64,000 nt of DNA from Toxoplasma gondii ME49 (GCF_000006565.2 NC_031473.1:3326134-3390133); one strand, 5' to 3'. Counted from the first letter of the stretch, positions 53,001-64,000 are shown. The notes: generated by a model from the sequence alone, not told the origin. Program-made: numbers and translations.

Positions 53001-54246
53001 CCAGAACTCGGAACTGGAAACGAGACTTGGAAAAAGGGAAGAGATCAGAAAAAGGACGCACCAGGTGTAGATCCTGCGCGAGAGGCCGGGAGAAGCGAAC
53101 CAGCGGGCGCAGGACCTCCGCCCCCGTGGAGTGTGAAGCCTCCTGAGTCGGCGTCTGTGCATGCGGGACGACGCGATACATTGGCGGGTGTCTTTCCCGG
53201 TGGATATGCGCTTCCCTCTCTGTTTCCGAGTCGACGGAACGCGGCAAATGAAACAGAGACGACTGGGCAGACGGGAGAGAAGCGACAGACCGAGAAGAGG
53301 ACGACGCGCAAGAGAGAGAGGAAGAGAGAGACTTCTGCGAGACTTCTCCACTTCCTCCGAAGCGCTGGAAAAGTTTTCCAAGCCGACTGTCGGCGAAGGC
53401 GGCGTACAACGGACCAGGACCTGCCGAGCAAAGTTCCTCTTGTGCGTGGGGAGACACAGAGAACTCGGAAGCATCGGAAGACGCCGAAGAATCAGCAGAA
53501 CGCGCCGCCGTGCATGCAGACGCGGGATGGGCGCACGACGACGAAAGAAGAGTTTCCTTCTTCTCCGCGAGTCTGTCCTCAGCTGCAACTCGCATTTCTC
53601 TCTCCTCGCTGTGGTCCTCTTGCGCTGTTTCTGCTGTGTCTCCCGCGTCTCCCAGGGCCTCCACTCCAGAAGCAGAGAAAGAAGAAGAGAAAGAAGAAGA
53701 GAGGGAAGTAGAGAGAGAAGCAAGAGAAGACAAAGGAGAAGACGAGGAAGCAGGGAGGGGACAAGGAGAGGACGCGGGCAGAGAAGAGAAGGAGGCAGAA
53801 GAGAGAGAAGGAAAAGAAGAAGAGGAAGGTGGAAGAGAAGAAAACGAGGAAGAAGACAGAGGAGAAGACGAGGAAGGCGGGAGAGAAGAAAACGAGGCAG
53901 AAGAGAGCGAAGGAGAAGAAGCAGAAGAAGGGAGAGAAGAAAAGGAGGAAGACGGAACCGGAGAAGAGAGAGAAGAAGGTGGAGAGGAAGAAGGAAAAGA
54001 AGAAGGGAGGGAAGAAAAAGAGGTGGAATGGAGGGGAGAAGAACAGGAGGAGGAAGAGAGAGACGAGAAAGAAGAGGAGAGAGAAGAAGGAAGAGAAGGA
54101 GACGCGAAGAAAGACATCAGAGACGACTCGAAGGAACCAGTGGTAGTGGAGGGGAGAGAGGGCAAGCGGCAGGCGCGCGAGAGAAAAAAAGAGAAAGTTC
54201 CGTTTTCGCAAGAAGGCGAAATGCGGAGGGTAGAAAGTGGAGGCAC
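50014..54246 (-). CDS. Ser-rich protein with amphipathic helix and one membrane segment, unrecognised, spliced
   Basis: Exons in gene order: 53062 up to about 54246 (upper edge uncertain), 52266-52483, 51454-51562, 50014-50457. Phases join as 0, 2 and 0. The first exon has a Ser/Pro-rich region from a TTCTCC-type repeat, then ordinary sequence (GPLYAAFADSRLGKLFQRFG; HPPMYRVVPHAQTPTQEAS). The second has a charged amphipathic helix (LLILMELSRLRGEMMQLQL) and NIIIQNKTEV. The third supplies a membrane helix (VNQFLLLSGLGLGCYMLLEH). The last has Cys- and Pro-rich sequence and a stop at 50014. The apparent stop after LEWLKR near 52263 lies inside a GTAAAG donor, so it does not end the gene. An earlier exon at 54914-55026 (MFSNLLLFFRDRES) is possible. 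I recognise no family. Confidence 0.5.
52028..52122. repeat. (TA)n/ATAC microsatellite in an intron of the Ser-rich gene
   Basis: About 95 bases of TA-rich repeat lie between the exons at 51454-51562 and 52266-52483. Confidence 0.85.
53670..54110. repeat. Long GAAGAGGAA-type polypurine tract
   Basis: About 440 bases are almost purely A and G on the plus strand, in loosely repeated GAAGAAGAGAGAAGG units. Because the composition avoids stop codons, several frames are open at once: Glu-rich and Arg-rich on plus, Ser-rich on minus. I favour the minus frame because it continues into non-repetitive sequence that ends at a phase-matched donor. Confidence 0.8.
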
Positions 54247-55930
54247 TTTGCCCAGGTTCTAGATTCTCTCGTGCATGCGAAAAAAGCTACCTCTCTTCGC
54301 GATGCGGTCAATCAAAAGACGAGGAAGGACGACACAACGAGACAACAGGGACCAGAGAAAAGCGCGGAGGAAAACCGGAAGAAAGGAAGATGGAGAGGAA
54401 AAGACAGCGAGAAGACGAGGAGAAGCGAGAAGAAGAAGAAGCGAGGAAAATGACAGGAAAGGAGAGAAACGACGAGGCGATGGAGGGAGAGTCTGGGGTG
54501 ACAGGAAATCACACGGAACGGCAGTCCGACCTCAAAGAATCACGAAGCGTAAACCAGTCATCGGGGAAACTGAGACGGAGGAAGACTTTCATGCAAGAAA
54601 ACGAGAAGAAGCGACATGTTCAATCCGTTTTCGACAGAGTTTGCAACGTCCTACTGGTTCGACGAGCAGCTTTTCGCACAGAGCACGCGAGCAGCGACTC
54701 CGCTGCCAGCTCGGCGTTCTGAGCGTCTGTCTCTCGGCGCGGAAACGGAGGGCAGAAACGGAGAGCAGAAACGGAAAAAGGCGCAGAAAAGGAGGAGAAC
54801 ATCCAAGAAAGATCGGGCAAAAGGAACAAAGGACGAAAAACGAAGATAAGAATCTCTGAGGGACCGAGAGCGAGAAAAAGTTCAAAGTCGCCGGGAAGCA
54901 AGCGACGGCGTACCTCGCTCCAGAGACACACGCAGTTGACGAGAATAGCGCATGCGACCAGCCGCCTTTTAAAGCGAAATCTTGAGACTCACGATCTCTG
55001 AAAAAAAGTAACAAGTTAGAGAACATGGGAGGCCTTCTCGAGAGCGAGGAGCAGCCGAGAAAGAGGGAGAGAAATGCAGAAAACGCAAGTTCCCCGGATT
55101 CGCCTGAAAGGCGCAGGAGGTCGCGATACGCCGCGAGCTGGGCAAGGGCGCTCTCTGAAGTTTTCACCTTTCTCGTCGTCTTTCCATATTTTTTCAGGAT
55201 TTACCTCAACTAGATTCGCAGCTCCTTATTCACACGCATGTATGTGTCTGTCAGAGTGCGTTTCTGTATTTGCGTAGAAAAAGGAAGAGGGTGAGTTCTC
55301 GCCTTCTTGAAAGCTGTGCTTCCAGAGACGGAGAGAGGAGCGAGAAGCCTGTCAAAGAAGTGAGGAACAAAGCTCATTCGTTAGTGCCCTTGAAGAGTTT
55401 AATTGTGTCATTCAGTCTTCCAGACGAAACACACAGATTGAGGCGCTTGAGACTCATTCTCTCATCGCAAAGGACTTGTGCGCAGCGTTCGTCCATCGCT
55501 TCTTCGCTTTCTTCTGGGTGCCTGACGACTTCGTCCCCGCTAGTCTGTTCCCGACTGAAAAGCGGGCAAGAGAAGAAAGGGTTTAGACAAAAAAGCTTAG
55601 CTCCTGCAGAACGCGCTTTCTCCCAGGACCTCCCTTTTTCATTGTTGAGGCGGTGCGCGCTCGTGGATTCTCGTCTTTTTTCCTTTCTCTTGCCGCCCCC
55701 ATTCCCTCGAGGGGAGAATAACAAGGGCGGTTGGAGTGGTGGAAGAGACCAGAGCAAGAAGAAACGCGAGAAACGAGAGAGGTTAGCCATGTCCTGAGGA
55801 GCAGAGAGGACCGGAAGGAAAAGGGCATGCCGCGGGTGTGAAAATGGAGAGGAACAGAGGAAAAACTTCCGACCTCGGCGAAGATGCTACCGAGTAGGAG
55901 AGGGGGGTGCGTAGCCTTTCTTCTCTCACC
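54247..55930. other. Divergent region between the Ser-rich gene and the RING gene
   Basis: It should contain the 5' part of the Ser-rich gene (possible first exon 54914-55026, minus) and the promoter of the RING gene. No other coding signal is recognised. Confidence 0.4.
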
Positions 55931-58255
55931 ATGGAAGCCCCAGAAGAAGACCTGCTCGACCTCTTAGCTGCGTTCGATTCTCTGCCCGAGAACTCAGACG
56001 CAGAACGCGATGGACAGCGAAGTTCTTCGGCCTCGCAAGCCACTGAACGAGGAGACACCAGTCATGAGGAACGGTGCGCAGGAGACAGGGGTGAAGCGTC
56101 GGGAGCAGACGGGGAAGAGCGAGAACACAGGGAACAGAGAGAAGAAGGAGGTCGAGAACACCGAGAGACAGGTGCAGAGCGAAGCTCGGCTTCGCGTTCC
56201 ACCTCGAGGGCGGAGCTCGTAACGTCTCGACTGCCTACAGGGCATGCGCCTGCGATGCTTCCGTCTGGTCCTCTTGAAGAGCGAGAAAGACCGCAATCAG
56301 GCGCGGGAGAGACACCCGCTTCGGCCCTCTCTGACAGGACTCTGTGGAACGACGCGACGGCGTCTGCACACCCCAACGCCAGAGGAGGAGGAGACCTCGC
56401 GGAGAGGCGAGGAGAAACGCTTTTTCGCGGAGCCGCAGAGAGAGGTCAGTGGGAGACTCGGCGAACTGGGGCAACTTTAACACAGTGCTTCGACAGAGAA
56501 GGAGAGCAGAGAAATCGGAGTGAAGGCGGAGAACGCGTGAACGATCCTTTTGCGTTGGACGACGGTCTCGCCGAATTCTTCGATGCCACTCTCCCGGCGA
56601 CGCGAGTCGAAAGATGGGCAGACTTTCTGGCTCAGAGATCAGAGAGACAGAGGGAAGCTGCATGCGTTGCGCAGTCTCCTCTCGCTGCCCGGCAGACTCC
56701 AGGATCGCCTTCTGTGTCGCTGGCGTCTGCTAGAAGCAATTTTACTCTCTCTCGAGGACCTCCCATCTCTCCGCCCCTACGAAACACTCGAGCTGCTTCT
56801 ACCTCGAACCGAGTCGCTTCCGCTCTCTCGTCTTCTCTGTCGTCTCCTATCCCTGCTTCTTCGGCCGGCTGTGCGGCGTCTGCGCCTTGCTCTTTGGAGT
56901 TCTCTCGAAGAGAAGAGGGAGACACTGGCGAGGAAGTCACTCAGAGTCGAGAGCGCAATCGGGACATACAACCCAGCGGAGCCGTCGCGGCGACGGCGCC
57001 TCTCCCTGGGGTGTACAGACACCCCCCAGGCGAGACAGGACTGGCCACCACCCGCTTGCGACACCGGCCTCTCTCGTTAGCAGATTACTTTTCGCGAGGC
57101 CAGCAGCCAAGGCGGAGGTGCCTGGGCGCTTCGGCTGACGCGGAAGGCTCGACTGAAGGTCGCGAGGAATCGACTCCAGCTTCGTCGCTGTCTTGTTCGA
57201 GAAATCCTCTTTCTTCTTCTTCTCTCCCGTCTCTCTCTTCTTCTCTTTCCTCTTCTCTTTCTGGTTCTTCTCTTGCTTCTCCCTCGCTTTCTTCTTCTTC
57301 TCTTCCTTCTATTTCTTCTCTCTCATCTCCTTCTGCGGCGTCTTCGTCCTATGGAACAGAAGGGGCGCAGGGGACAAGGGGACGGCCTGGTTCTCTGAAC
57401 CAGCACAGAATTTATTCTCCTGTCTCTGCTTTCCCTCCCCCTATATCCCCTCCTTCGCCTCTTCGTCCGCCCTCTTCTTGCTCCTCTTCTTCCTCTTCTT
57501 CCTCCGCTTCTTCTTCTTCCTCTTCTCCTTCGTCCTCTGCTCCTTCCTCTTCTTCTTCCTCTTCTCCTTCTTCATCTGCTCCTTCCTCTGCTCCTTCCTC
57601 TTCTCCGTCTTCCTCTTCTTCTTCGGCTTCCGTCTCGGCGGCTGCTTCCGAAGAAGGCTCATCTCGGCGGCCGCCTTCGAGAGTTCCTCCACCACCTGGC
57701 GCGGGAGGCGGAGCTGCTCCTCCGAAGAAGCGACAGACTGCCTTGCGGTGGGCGCCGCTGCCTGGGCCAAGACAACTCGGAGGCGCCAGTTTCTTCTTCG
57801 GGCAGGAACAGGAGTGCCCTGTCTGTCTCGCCGAATTCGGAGCTGTCGCGGAGCTCGCGTCTGTCGACGACTGTCGACATGCGTTCTGTCTCGCATGCAT
57901 ATCGAAGTGAGCTGCAGAAGGTGAAGAGAGCCTTCTCTCCGGTCCTCTGCATCCGCGCGCTGCTTGCGTGGATGACATTTCTAGGGAGGCCAACGCGCCC
58001 CAAGCGAGACTCAGTCTAATGGAGACTCACTCAAAACGGGCAGAAGCTGTCCATACACCCGACACACATACACTGTGTGTGTTTGCGGTGTGGTGGCACA
58101 TGTACATGAGAAACATGGACAAAATGAGAAATCTTCATCAGCTTCAACTCTCTGAGACATCAACCAAGATTTTAAAAATCACACGTCGATCCGTTTCGTC
58201 ACCATATATATATATATATATATACATATATATGTTCCTACAGATAAATTCTGTT

Positions 58256-58287
<32 letters not shown>

Positions 58288-58842
58288 TGTGTATACATGC
58301 GCATGCAAATATACACCACGTGCATGTATATATGTATACATATATGTAAATGTGTATATTAAACGCGTACAAGGACAGATGTCTTGGTGTATGTAAATGG
58401 AGGTCATGTGTGTCTTGCGTCGAGCACACAAAACTCTGCATGTTTCTTTTTTCTCGATTGTTTTTCGTTTGTTAGGTGGGTGCGCCAGAGTCGCTCTTGT
58501 CCTCTCTGTCGAGGCCCGACGACGACAGTCTCTCTCTGGAAGGCGCGGGCGCATGCAAAGCCGGACGAGCGAGAAAAAGTTGAAGGCAGCGAAGGAAAAG
58601 AAGAACCTCTCGCGCTTCGAGCGTTTGCCTACGCGCGTCGTCTGCAGCCAGACCGAAACAACGTTCTCAAACCTGTTCCTCTGGGCACCAGTGAGGAGAC
58701 AGAGAAAAAGCTCTTTTTTGGAAAAAACAGCCGAGAAAAAAGCAAAGAGAGTGCACTTTCAATGCCTTCTAAGGGAGACAGGAAAGCAGCGAAACGGCCC
58801 ACCATAGACAATCCCTTCTTGGGGTGGCAGGCGCAAAAATAG
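55931..58842 (+). CDS. RING-finger (C3HC4) protein, predicted E3 ubiquitin ligase
   Basis: Exons 55931-57906 and 58476-58842 join at phase 2 and give 780 residues. The start, in CACCATGG, opens MEAPEEDLLDLLAAFDSLPE. A long acidic and Ser-rich region follows. Its second part is a poly-Ser tract broken by Pro and Ala (57200-57640), followed by a Pro/Gly patch. The RING lies near residue 635 and is split by the intron: CPVCLAEFGAVAEL, then DDCRHAFCLACISK, then WVRQSRSCPLCRG. All eight ligands of a C3HC4 RING are present. The C-terminal tail is basic. A weak donor near 58825 could instead lead to further exons at about 59052-59145 and 59261-59450 in matching phase, so the C-terminus is provisional. 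The ligase role is inferred from the RING; partners are unknown. Confidence 0.8.
57200..57640 (+). repeat. TCT/TCC trinucleotide repeats coding for poly-Ser in the RING protein
   Basis: Two blocks (57200-57330 and 57475-57640) of TCT and TCC codons give Ser runs broken by Pro, Leu and Ala. The complementary strand reads as Glu-rich. Confidence 0.85.
58204..58296. repeat. (TA)n microsatellite in the RING-gene intron
   Basis: Two TA blocks separated by about 25 bases lie in the intron that divides the RING domain. Confidence 0.88.
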
Positions 58843-59550
58843 AAGAAATGTATCGGATGCTCTGTGTACGTATTTTCTGCATTTTTTTATCTGCTTGTAC
58901 TTTTCTGTGTTTCTCTGCCTTCTCATCTCCATGCTCGTCTCTGTGCCTTCCTTTCTCCAGGAGTTTTTTTTCTCTCGCACGCATGCGCACGTTTTGCTTC
59001 CTTTTCTCTGTTCTTTCGTGGACGTCGATTCTTGTTGAAAACACAGCTTTCTCAAGCTCCCTCTGAAAAAAATGCTGGGGGTCCCGAAGAAAGACCTCCA
59101 ATACGAGGGCACTTTAAACGGGATCTCTGCTGCTCCAGTTCACGGGTGATTTGCGTGTTTTTCCACAAAATGTCGTCGATTCTCCGCGATGAAAACATCG
59201 CGAGCAACGGCCCGACGCGACTGCGCCAAGTCTCTTCCGCGTTTCCTCTTGTTTTTGCAGAAAGCTCGAGAAACTCGAACCACACCCGAGGTGTAAGACG
59301 CATGCAGCCTCGACGCGCGAAGGCCTCTCCAGTCACTCGGCCGACAGCGAGGCCTCTTCGCCCTGCTTCTTCTTCAGCCTCCGACTTGAGAGAAGAAATA
59401 CAGTTGGATGCACAGAACAGGCAACCAGACGTCGCAGACACACATGAAATCGAGGTCCTGGAGAGTGTTGAAACCACGCAAGCTTAAAACCAACTCTAAT
59501 GTACCGCGTAACAAACCATTTCATTGTGGTCTTCAAAAGAGAGCCATACA

Positions 59551-59652
59551 CATATATATATATATATATATGTATATTGTACGTGTAGGTGTTCATGTCT
59601 ATGATAGACACAGACAGTGACGTACACAATATATATATATATATATATGTAC
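59551..59652. repeat. Paired (TA)n microsatellites
   Basis: Two TA runs about 50 bases apart frame a short unique sequence with a GACAC/CACAGAC core, in non-coding DNA. Confidence 0.8.
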
Positions 59653-60808
59653 GCATAGATATAAGGGAGATCTGAGCATGCATGTTTGGGTTTGTGTTTC
59701 AGTATTGGTATCAGCATTTGCTTTTATATAGTTATATCGTGCATATTTTTCTTTATCATTTTTGCAGTTTTAATATACTTGCGTAGGCAGCTCTTTGGAA
59801 TCCGTGAGCGTTTTTTGTGCGTGTCTACAGTGAGTCGCGCCTGTTTTGACTTCGAAATGTTGCATGCATTGGGGATTTTGGTGGTGTCATTTCTCGCTCC
59901 TAGTGCGAAGCCGCGACAGGCACGCACTGGAAGAAAAACGTTTTGCATGCGACATGCAAGAACAATCCGAACTGCTCAAGGAAACTTCTGTCGCGCGCTG
60001 CGGTGCAAGTGCGGGAAGATGAAAAGGCGCCGAATCGCCGACTGTCGCTTGGTGGCTCTGAGAACCATCTGAAGAGGATGTCTTAGAGCAACAGAGATGG
60101 TCAGGGTGGTACCGAATCCTTCTTCGCGTAGCGTTGAATCCCATTTCATGGACGAGTAAGGCGATCAGCATCGTCTTGTCCAAGAATCGCATGCATCTGC
60201 GCAGTACTTCTCTCGCTGCTCATGCGAGTAGGAACAGAAGTCCACATGCTTCTCGTAGGACATAACCGACGTAACATGTCCTGTCTGAGAGATACACTTG
60301 CCCCCAGTACGATAGTGTCCTGATCATACCCTGATGACTCGCTTGCTCTCGCTGTCAAACGAAAACGTTCCAGATGTGACTAGGAGTCCCAATCGGAATT
60401 GCAATCCTCAGAGAGAAAGGACCCTCAGTCGCCACGCGAGTGTGTACCAGAGAAACCGTAGTTTTTTGAGGGAGTTCGGACTCCAAGTGCTTTGCAAGAG
60501 CGTTTTTCTCGAATCGCGCGCAGGCGGGAGAAACACCAGTTGACGTATCATCTTCACAGCTCTTGCGCGAGATTCGACCTTGCCTGGTGCAACAGATCGA
60601 TCAGTCTTGGTTCTGCAAGATTTCGATGTACGGACGGAGTTCCACGACTCTTCTACGCACGCTTGAAAGGGTGCGCATCGCGAACGGGAAAACATCGTCT
60701 TTCCGGCTCTTATCCTAGGGTTTACCGATAAACAAAGATGCATTGATCTGGCTACAGATAATCGACCATAAAAGCGTCCGATGTGTGCGTGCCCCTGCAC
60801 ATGCAAAC

Positions 60809-60860
60809 ATATATATATATATACATGCATATATATATATATATACATGCATAAATATAC
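60809..60860. repeat. (TA)n with ATACATGCAT interruptions
   Basis: TA runs alternate with ATACATGCAT, which gives the block weak dyad symmetry. It is non-coding. Confidence 0.75.
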
Positions 60861-62350
60861 ATACATATGTTTTGATTTGTGTGTATTTGTATGTGTACAT
60901 GGAACTGTGATGGGGTCCTCACAGAAGGATAGAAGTAAACTCAGTGGCGTTACCAGATGCAATTTTTAAATTCTTTTCGAGTGCATGCGTTTCGGGTGTT
61001 GCTTTCGGGGCTCGATTGCGGCAAGGCGAGAAACACTGTAGTTCTGAGACACCTGAAAGTTTCCTAACGCCGGTTTTTTTCGGCACTGCAGTGACGTCTG
61101 GGGAGCTAAACGAGAGTGGTTACACGTTTGACGTTTCTCAGAGTCGCAGTGCTCTGCTGCAGAGAGACGCTCTTGCGACCGCCCGACAGTCAGAAGAATG
61201 CGCTTTCAGCTGCTCTTGAGGCCTTCGCCGGCAAAGTTGTGAAAAAGAAGCCTCGAGATCGGCGTCTTCTGCTTGGCCCATCTTACATGAGCCCAGAGAC
61301 GCGTTGGACTGTAGGCGATCTGTAAAGACTCCTGAAAGAATCGAATGTTTCTCTCCGATACATCGATACTGGTTCTCCTTGTTTCTCCGCATTGACAAGC
61401 ATTTCTGTTCCTGTTATCGCTGTGGCCGTGTGCGGTGTTCCGTCGCATCATTAGATGGGTGTGGGTGGGGATATCAGAGATACCGAAGAAGGCAGCGACA
61501 GCTTCTGTCTCTGCGTGATCTTTGCTGACATAAACATCTCTTCATCTGTCGTCTCCCGCTCGATCACTGTTCCTTGTGGGTCTCCTTCCTTTCGCTATAT
61601 CACCTGATTTCTCTCCGCCTGCTCATCGCTCTGGGCATGTGTTGTGATCTTGACTCGTTTCTCGTCTCTTCGTTTTCTTCTTCAGTTCCAGAAGTCTTGT
61701 GAATCACCTTTCCTCCACGTTCTCCCCGTTCGCCTCTTTTTGCCCGACCGACTGTGCACTCTTGCTCGCTTCACCTGACAGTTTCTCTTCAGTCCTTCGA
61801 CACAGAGTCCCTTTCGTTGTGGGTTTCTGTGTGTGTTCCCGTTCGATCTTCCGTCATTTCCCTCGCTTCTCTGACAGACTTTCAGTTTTTGCGCATCAAA
61901 TCGTCTTGCCTTTGCTCCTAGTCTCTTTCAGCATTTCACGGATAGCAGCCTGAGAAAGAAGCGACGCATGTGCAGCAAGTGAAAACATCCCCAAGACGTC
62001 AAACGCTCTACAAGGCGGTGGGTAAAGGCGATATACAGAGACGGTCAGGAGTCCCCCAGCTACACAGCAAGCCAAATCGGCATTTGAGAGGCATCTGCGA
62101 CGTTCAGGAGCACCGGAATGGCTGCGTGCTGCAATCCGTGAAGAATCCGATAAAATGAAATGCCACGAATCGTCCTAACTTCACAGCATATGCGCAGAGC
62201 AAATCTCAGGGAAGCCGAGAAAGGGTGAAGCAGAGAAAAACTCGACAGAAGCAGCAGCACCCAAGAATCCGTGCTCTGTAGGATTGCAGCAGCATTTTCC
62301 TTCTATTGCCATTTGTTTTCGCAAACCTCAGAAACCGCTTGTCGACTTAC

Positions 62351-62708
62351 CTGCAGGGAAGGTCGTTCCAAAAGTTCCCCGGCACTCGCGCGTTTTCGGG
62401 GATCTCTTTGGAGCATGAGATTTGCCAAGGCCTGGATCTCCGAAGAGAAGACTTCCGGCAACGGAGCAATCTGCAGAAATGCGAGGGAAAACAGGAAAAA
62501 CGAGTGAGCAAACGAAAGCGACCAACATCTGAGACATACAAGAGCATCCGGTTGAAGCTGAAACAGATACTCAAACACAAAAGGGACTGTTTACATGCGA
62601 GACAGAATCGTACCCCTGCATTTTGACACGCAGATATACCACAATGCATTTGTCTACTTCCATCCGTAACACACATATTTGTAGACGTATGTGGATGTAC
62701 ATTTGTAC

Positions 62709-62749
<41 letters not shown>

Positions 62750-64000
62750 TATGTAAACGGACGCGTTGGCGTGGAATGGAGACTGCCCCGCAGATGCATG
62801 TGCAGTCAGAAGAGGTCCTCCGGCTGTTTAACCGATGAGATGCTCCCGGCTTATATTTCGGTGCACACACCACTTGGTAACTGCTTTTTCATGGCAGGCA
62901 AGAGCGTTGTCGTCTTGTGTTTCACCTGCATGTTCTGAATTTTGTAGCAGAGGTCAGGGATTGAGGTGGCCATGTGAAAAGGAGTTCGGAAAGTAGCCAT
63001 TTCATAGAGAACGCAGCCGGCAGCCCAGATGTCGCTTGCGGTCGCGTATGGGTTTCCCTGCACAGGGAGAAAACGATTTTCGATGTCTGACGAAGCGCAC
63101 AGCTTGTGCCCACCGGCTTTGTCGAAACAGGTGAAAAGGGAGGGTACGAAAAGCGAACGGACGAAGAAAAACTTCACCCGCCAGCGTCGTGTCAGGGCGA
63201 GGCAGGCCTCCAGACGTTCAGAAGTCTCACGCAAAAAACCTGAGTTGATCTTGCTGCTATTTTGTGTGCTCAGTGCGTTTCTCTTCCGCTTCCTGTGTTT
63301 TTCAAAAAGACTCTTGGTCCTCGGTTCACAGAAAATACAGGCAAGGACGCGTGAGGGGTCTTTTCAGAATCGGCGCGGGATGGACAGAAAACAACAGGGG
63401 AAGCATGCGAGAAACTCTCAGAGGTGATGAGTCCCGGTACGATGAGACGGATACAAAATCCAGAGTCTATGTCTTAAGTCACGCACTTTGTTTCACGAGG
63501 TGTGTAACTTCGACGAATCTGTCGGTATGGTCGAAGTACAGTCTCGGCAAGGTATCGATGAGAATGTTCGCTCGCCTTGCAAAGGCTCTTTCAGGCGTTT
63601 CCTTCTCTTTGAAAAGTTCCTCTCTTTCTGGGAATATGTTCTTTCATTTTTCTTCTACGTTTTCCTGTGAGTCTCACCGCACACAACTCCGGGCTCAAGT
63701 AGTAAGGGCTGCCGATGAACGTGTTCGCTTGCGCATTTGTGTAATCCAGAAGTTTGCTGATGCCAAAGTCAGCGAGGCGAATGCGCCCGTCCCAGTCGAC
63801 GAGCAAATTCTGACTCTTTATATCTTGCAGGGAAGAAAGACAGGGAAAAAAGAGACTCCTTTGCTTTCAGAGAGACAGAGAAAAGACAGTTAAGACACAC
63901 CGACATGTGCACCGGCGTGCCCAGATTCAAGCGGATAGCCTTTTGTAGGTTGACGCACATGGTCGAGACGATGAGGCGGTCGCTTGCTTTGTTGACAAGA
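62351..64000 (-). CDS. NEK-like protein kinase, partial (cut by the window edge)
   Basis: Exons in gene order: 63901-64000 (open at the right edge), 63678-63823, 62926-63057 and 62351-62470; later exons are not identified. The pieces cover the C-lobe of a Ser/Thr kinase: IKSQNLLVDWDGRIRLADFG (catalytic-loop end and DFG), activation segment GSPYYLSPELC, subdomain IX SDIWAAGCVLYEMATFRTPF, and subdomain XI ANLMLQRDPRKRASAGELLE. The GxPYYLSPE and DIWAxGCVLYEM wording fits the NIMA-related (NEK) group, which acts in centrosome, spindle and cilium control. Junctions after 63678 are phase 0 and clean. The junction between the edge exon and the DFG exon is not clean: the usual His-Arg-Asp is not visible there. 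Confidence 0.8.
62711..62746. repeat. Pure (TA)n microsatellite in a kinase intron
   Basis: An uninterrupted TA run of about 36 bases lies between the kinase exons at 62351-62470 and 62926-63057. Confidence 0.9.

Larger units (their letters stand above)
58843..62350. other. Convergent region between the RING gene and the kinase, with possible terminal exons
   Basis: About 3.5 kb. It should include the 3' end of the kinase gene, whose C-terminal exons I could not fix. Candidate coding pieces are 59052-59145 and 59261-59450 on plus, and about 61189-61325 on plus (see findings). The rest has no motif. TA repeats lie at 59551-59652 and 60809-60860. Confidence 0.4.

Noticed and set aside
53161..54453. 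Long Arg-rich (53161-54453) and Glu-rich (53510-54262) plus-strand frames
   Set aside because: They are by-products of the polypurine tract. The minus frame continues into non-repetitive sequence with phase-matched splice sites.
50014..55026. PEX14-like identity for the Ser-rich membrane protein
   Set aside because: One membrane helix and a nearby helical region are suggestive, but the conserved PEX14 N-terminal domain could not be found.
57193..57993. Phe-rich plus frame and Glu-rich minus frame over the RING gene
   Set aside because: Alternative readings of the TCT repeat. Only the Ser frame leads into the intact RING domain.

Overview
This is nuclear DNA of a tissue-cyst-forming coccidian (Toxoplasma / Neospora / Hammondia / Besnoitia type). 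The evidence is intron-rich genes with GT-AG splice sites behind pyrimidine tracts, GC-balanced exons carrying long Ser, Glu and Ala runs, (TA)n and ATAC/ATGT microsatellites confined to introns and intergenic DNA, and single-copy eukaryotic housekeeping genes with parasite-type insertions. I cannot fix the species from sequence alone. There is no CRISPR array, operon, insertion sequence or bacterial gene.

Layout from left to right: (1) 410-7295 (+), an 11-exon ALG7/DPAGT1 gene, the first step of dolichol-linked N-glycan synthesis. (2) 9162-10580/10715 (-), a secreted acidic protein with a signal peptide and a C-terminal membrane segment, unrecognised but of dense-granule style. (3) 12852-15815 (+), a divergent mitochondrial carrier in four exons. 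(4) 16602-18497 (-), a tail-anchored ODR4-like protein. (5) 22585-26249 (+), the ER HSP90 chaperone GRP94 in three exons, ending in HDEL. (6) 29650-34775 (-), a many-exon helical-repeat protein of the organellar RNA-binding (HPR/FASTK-like) type. (7) 36069-40085 (+), plastid-type ribosomal protein L1, probably of the apicoplast. (8) 41185-49208 (+), a katanin-p60-like AAA ATPase. Its conserved ATPase part starts at 45391 and is probably fused by an in-phase 141-base intron to nine upstream exons. (9) 50014-about 54250 (-), a Ser-rich protein with a short amphipathic helix and one membrane segment, unrecognised. (10) 55931-58842 (+), a RING-finger protein. (11) 62351-64000 (-), a NEK-like protein kinase cut by the right edge.

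Neighbours alternate in strand almost everywhere, so the window is a chain of divergent promoter regions and convergent 3' regions. Two divergent pairs have related roles: ODR4-like with GRP94 (ER folding and traffic), and the helical-repeat protein with L1 (organelle RNA and translation). Exons were joined by hand using splice consensus, codon phase and remembered family motifs. For ALG7, the carrier, GRP94, L1 and katanin the phases close completely from start to stop. For the helical-repeat gene, the Ser-rich membrane gene and the kinase, some junctions stay open and are flagged.
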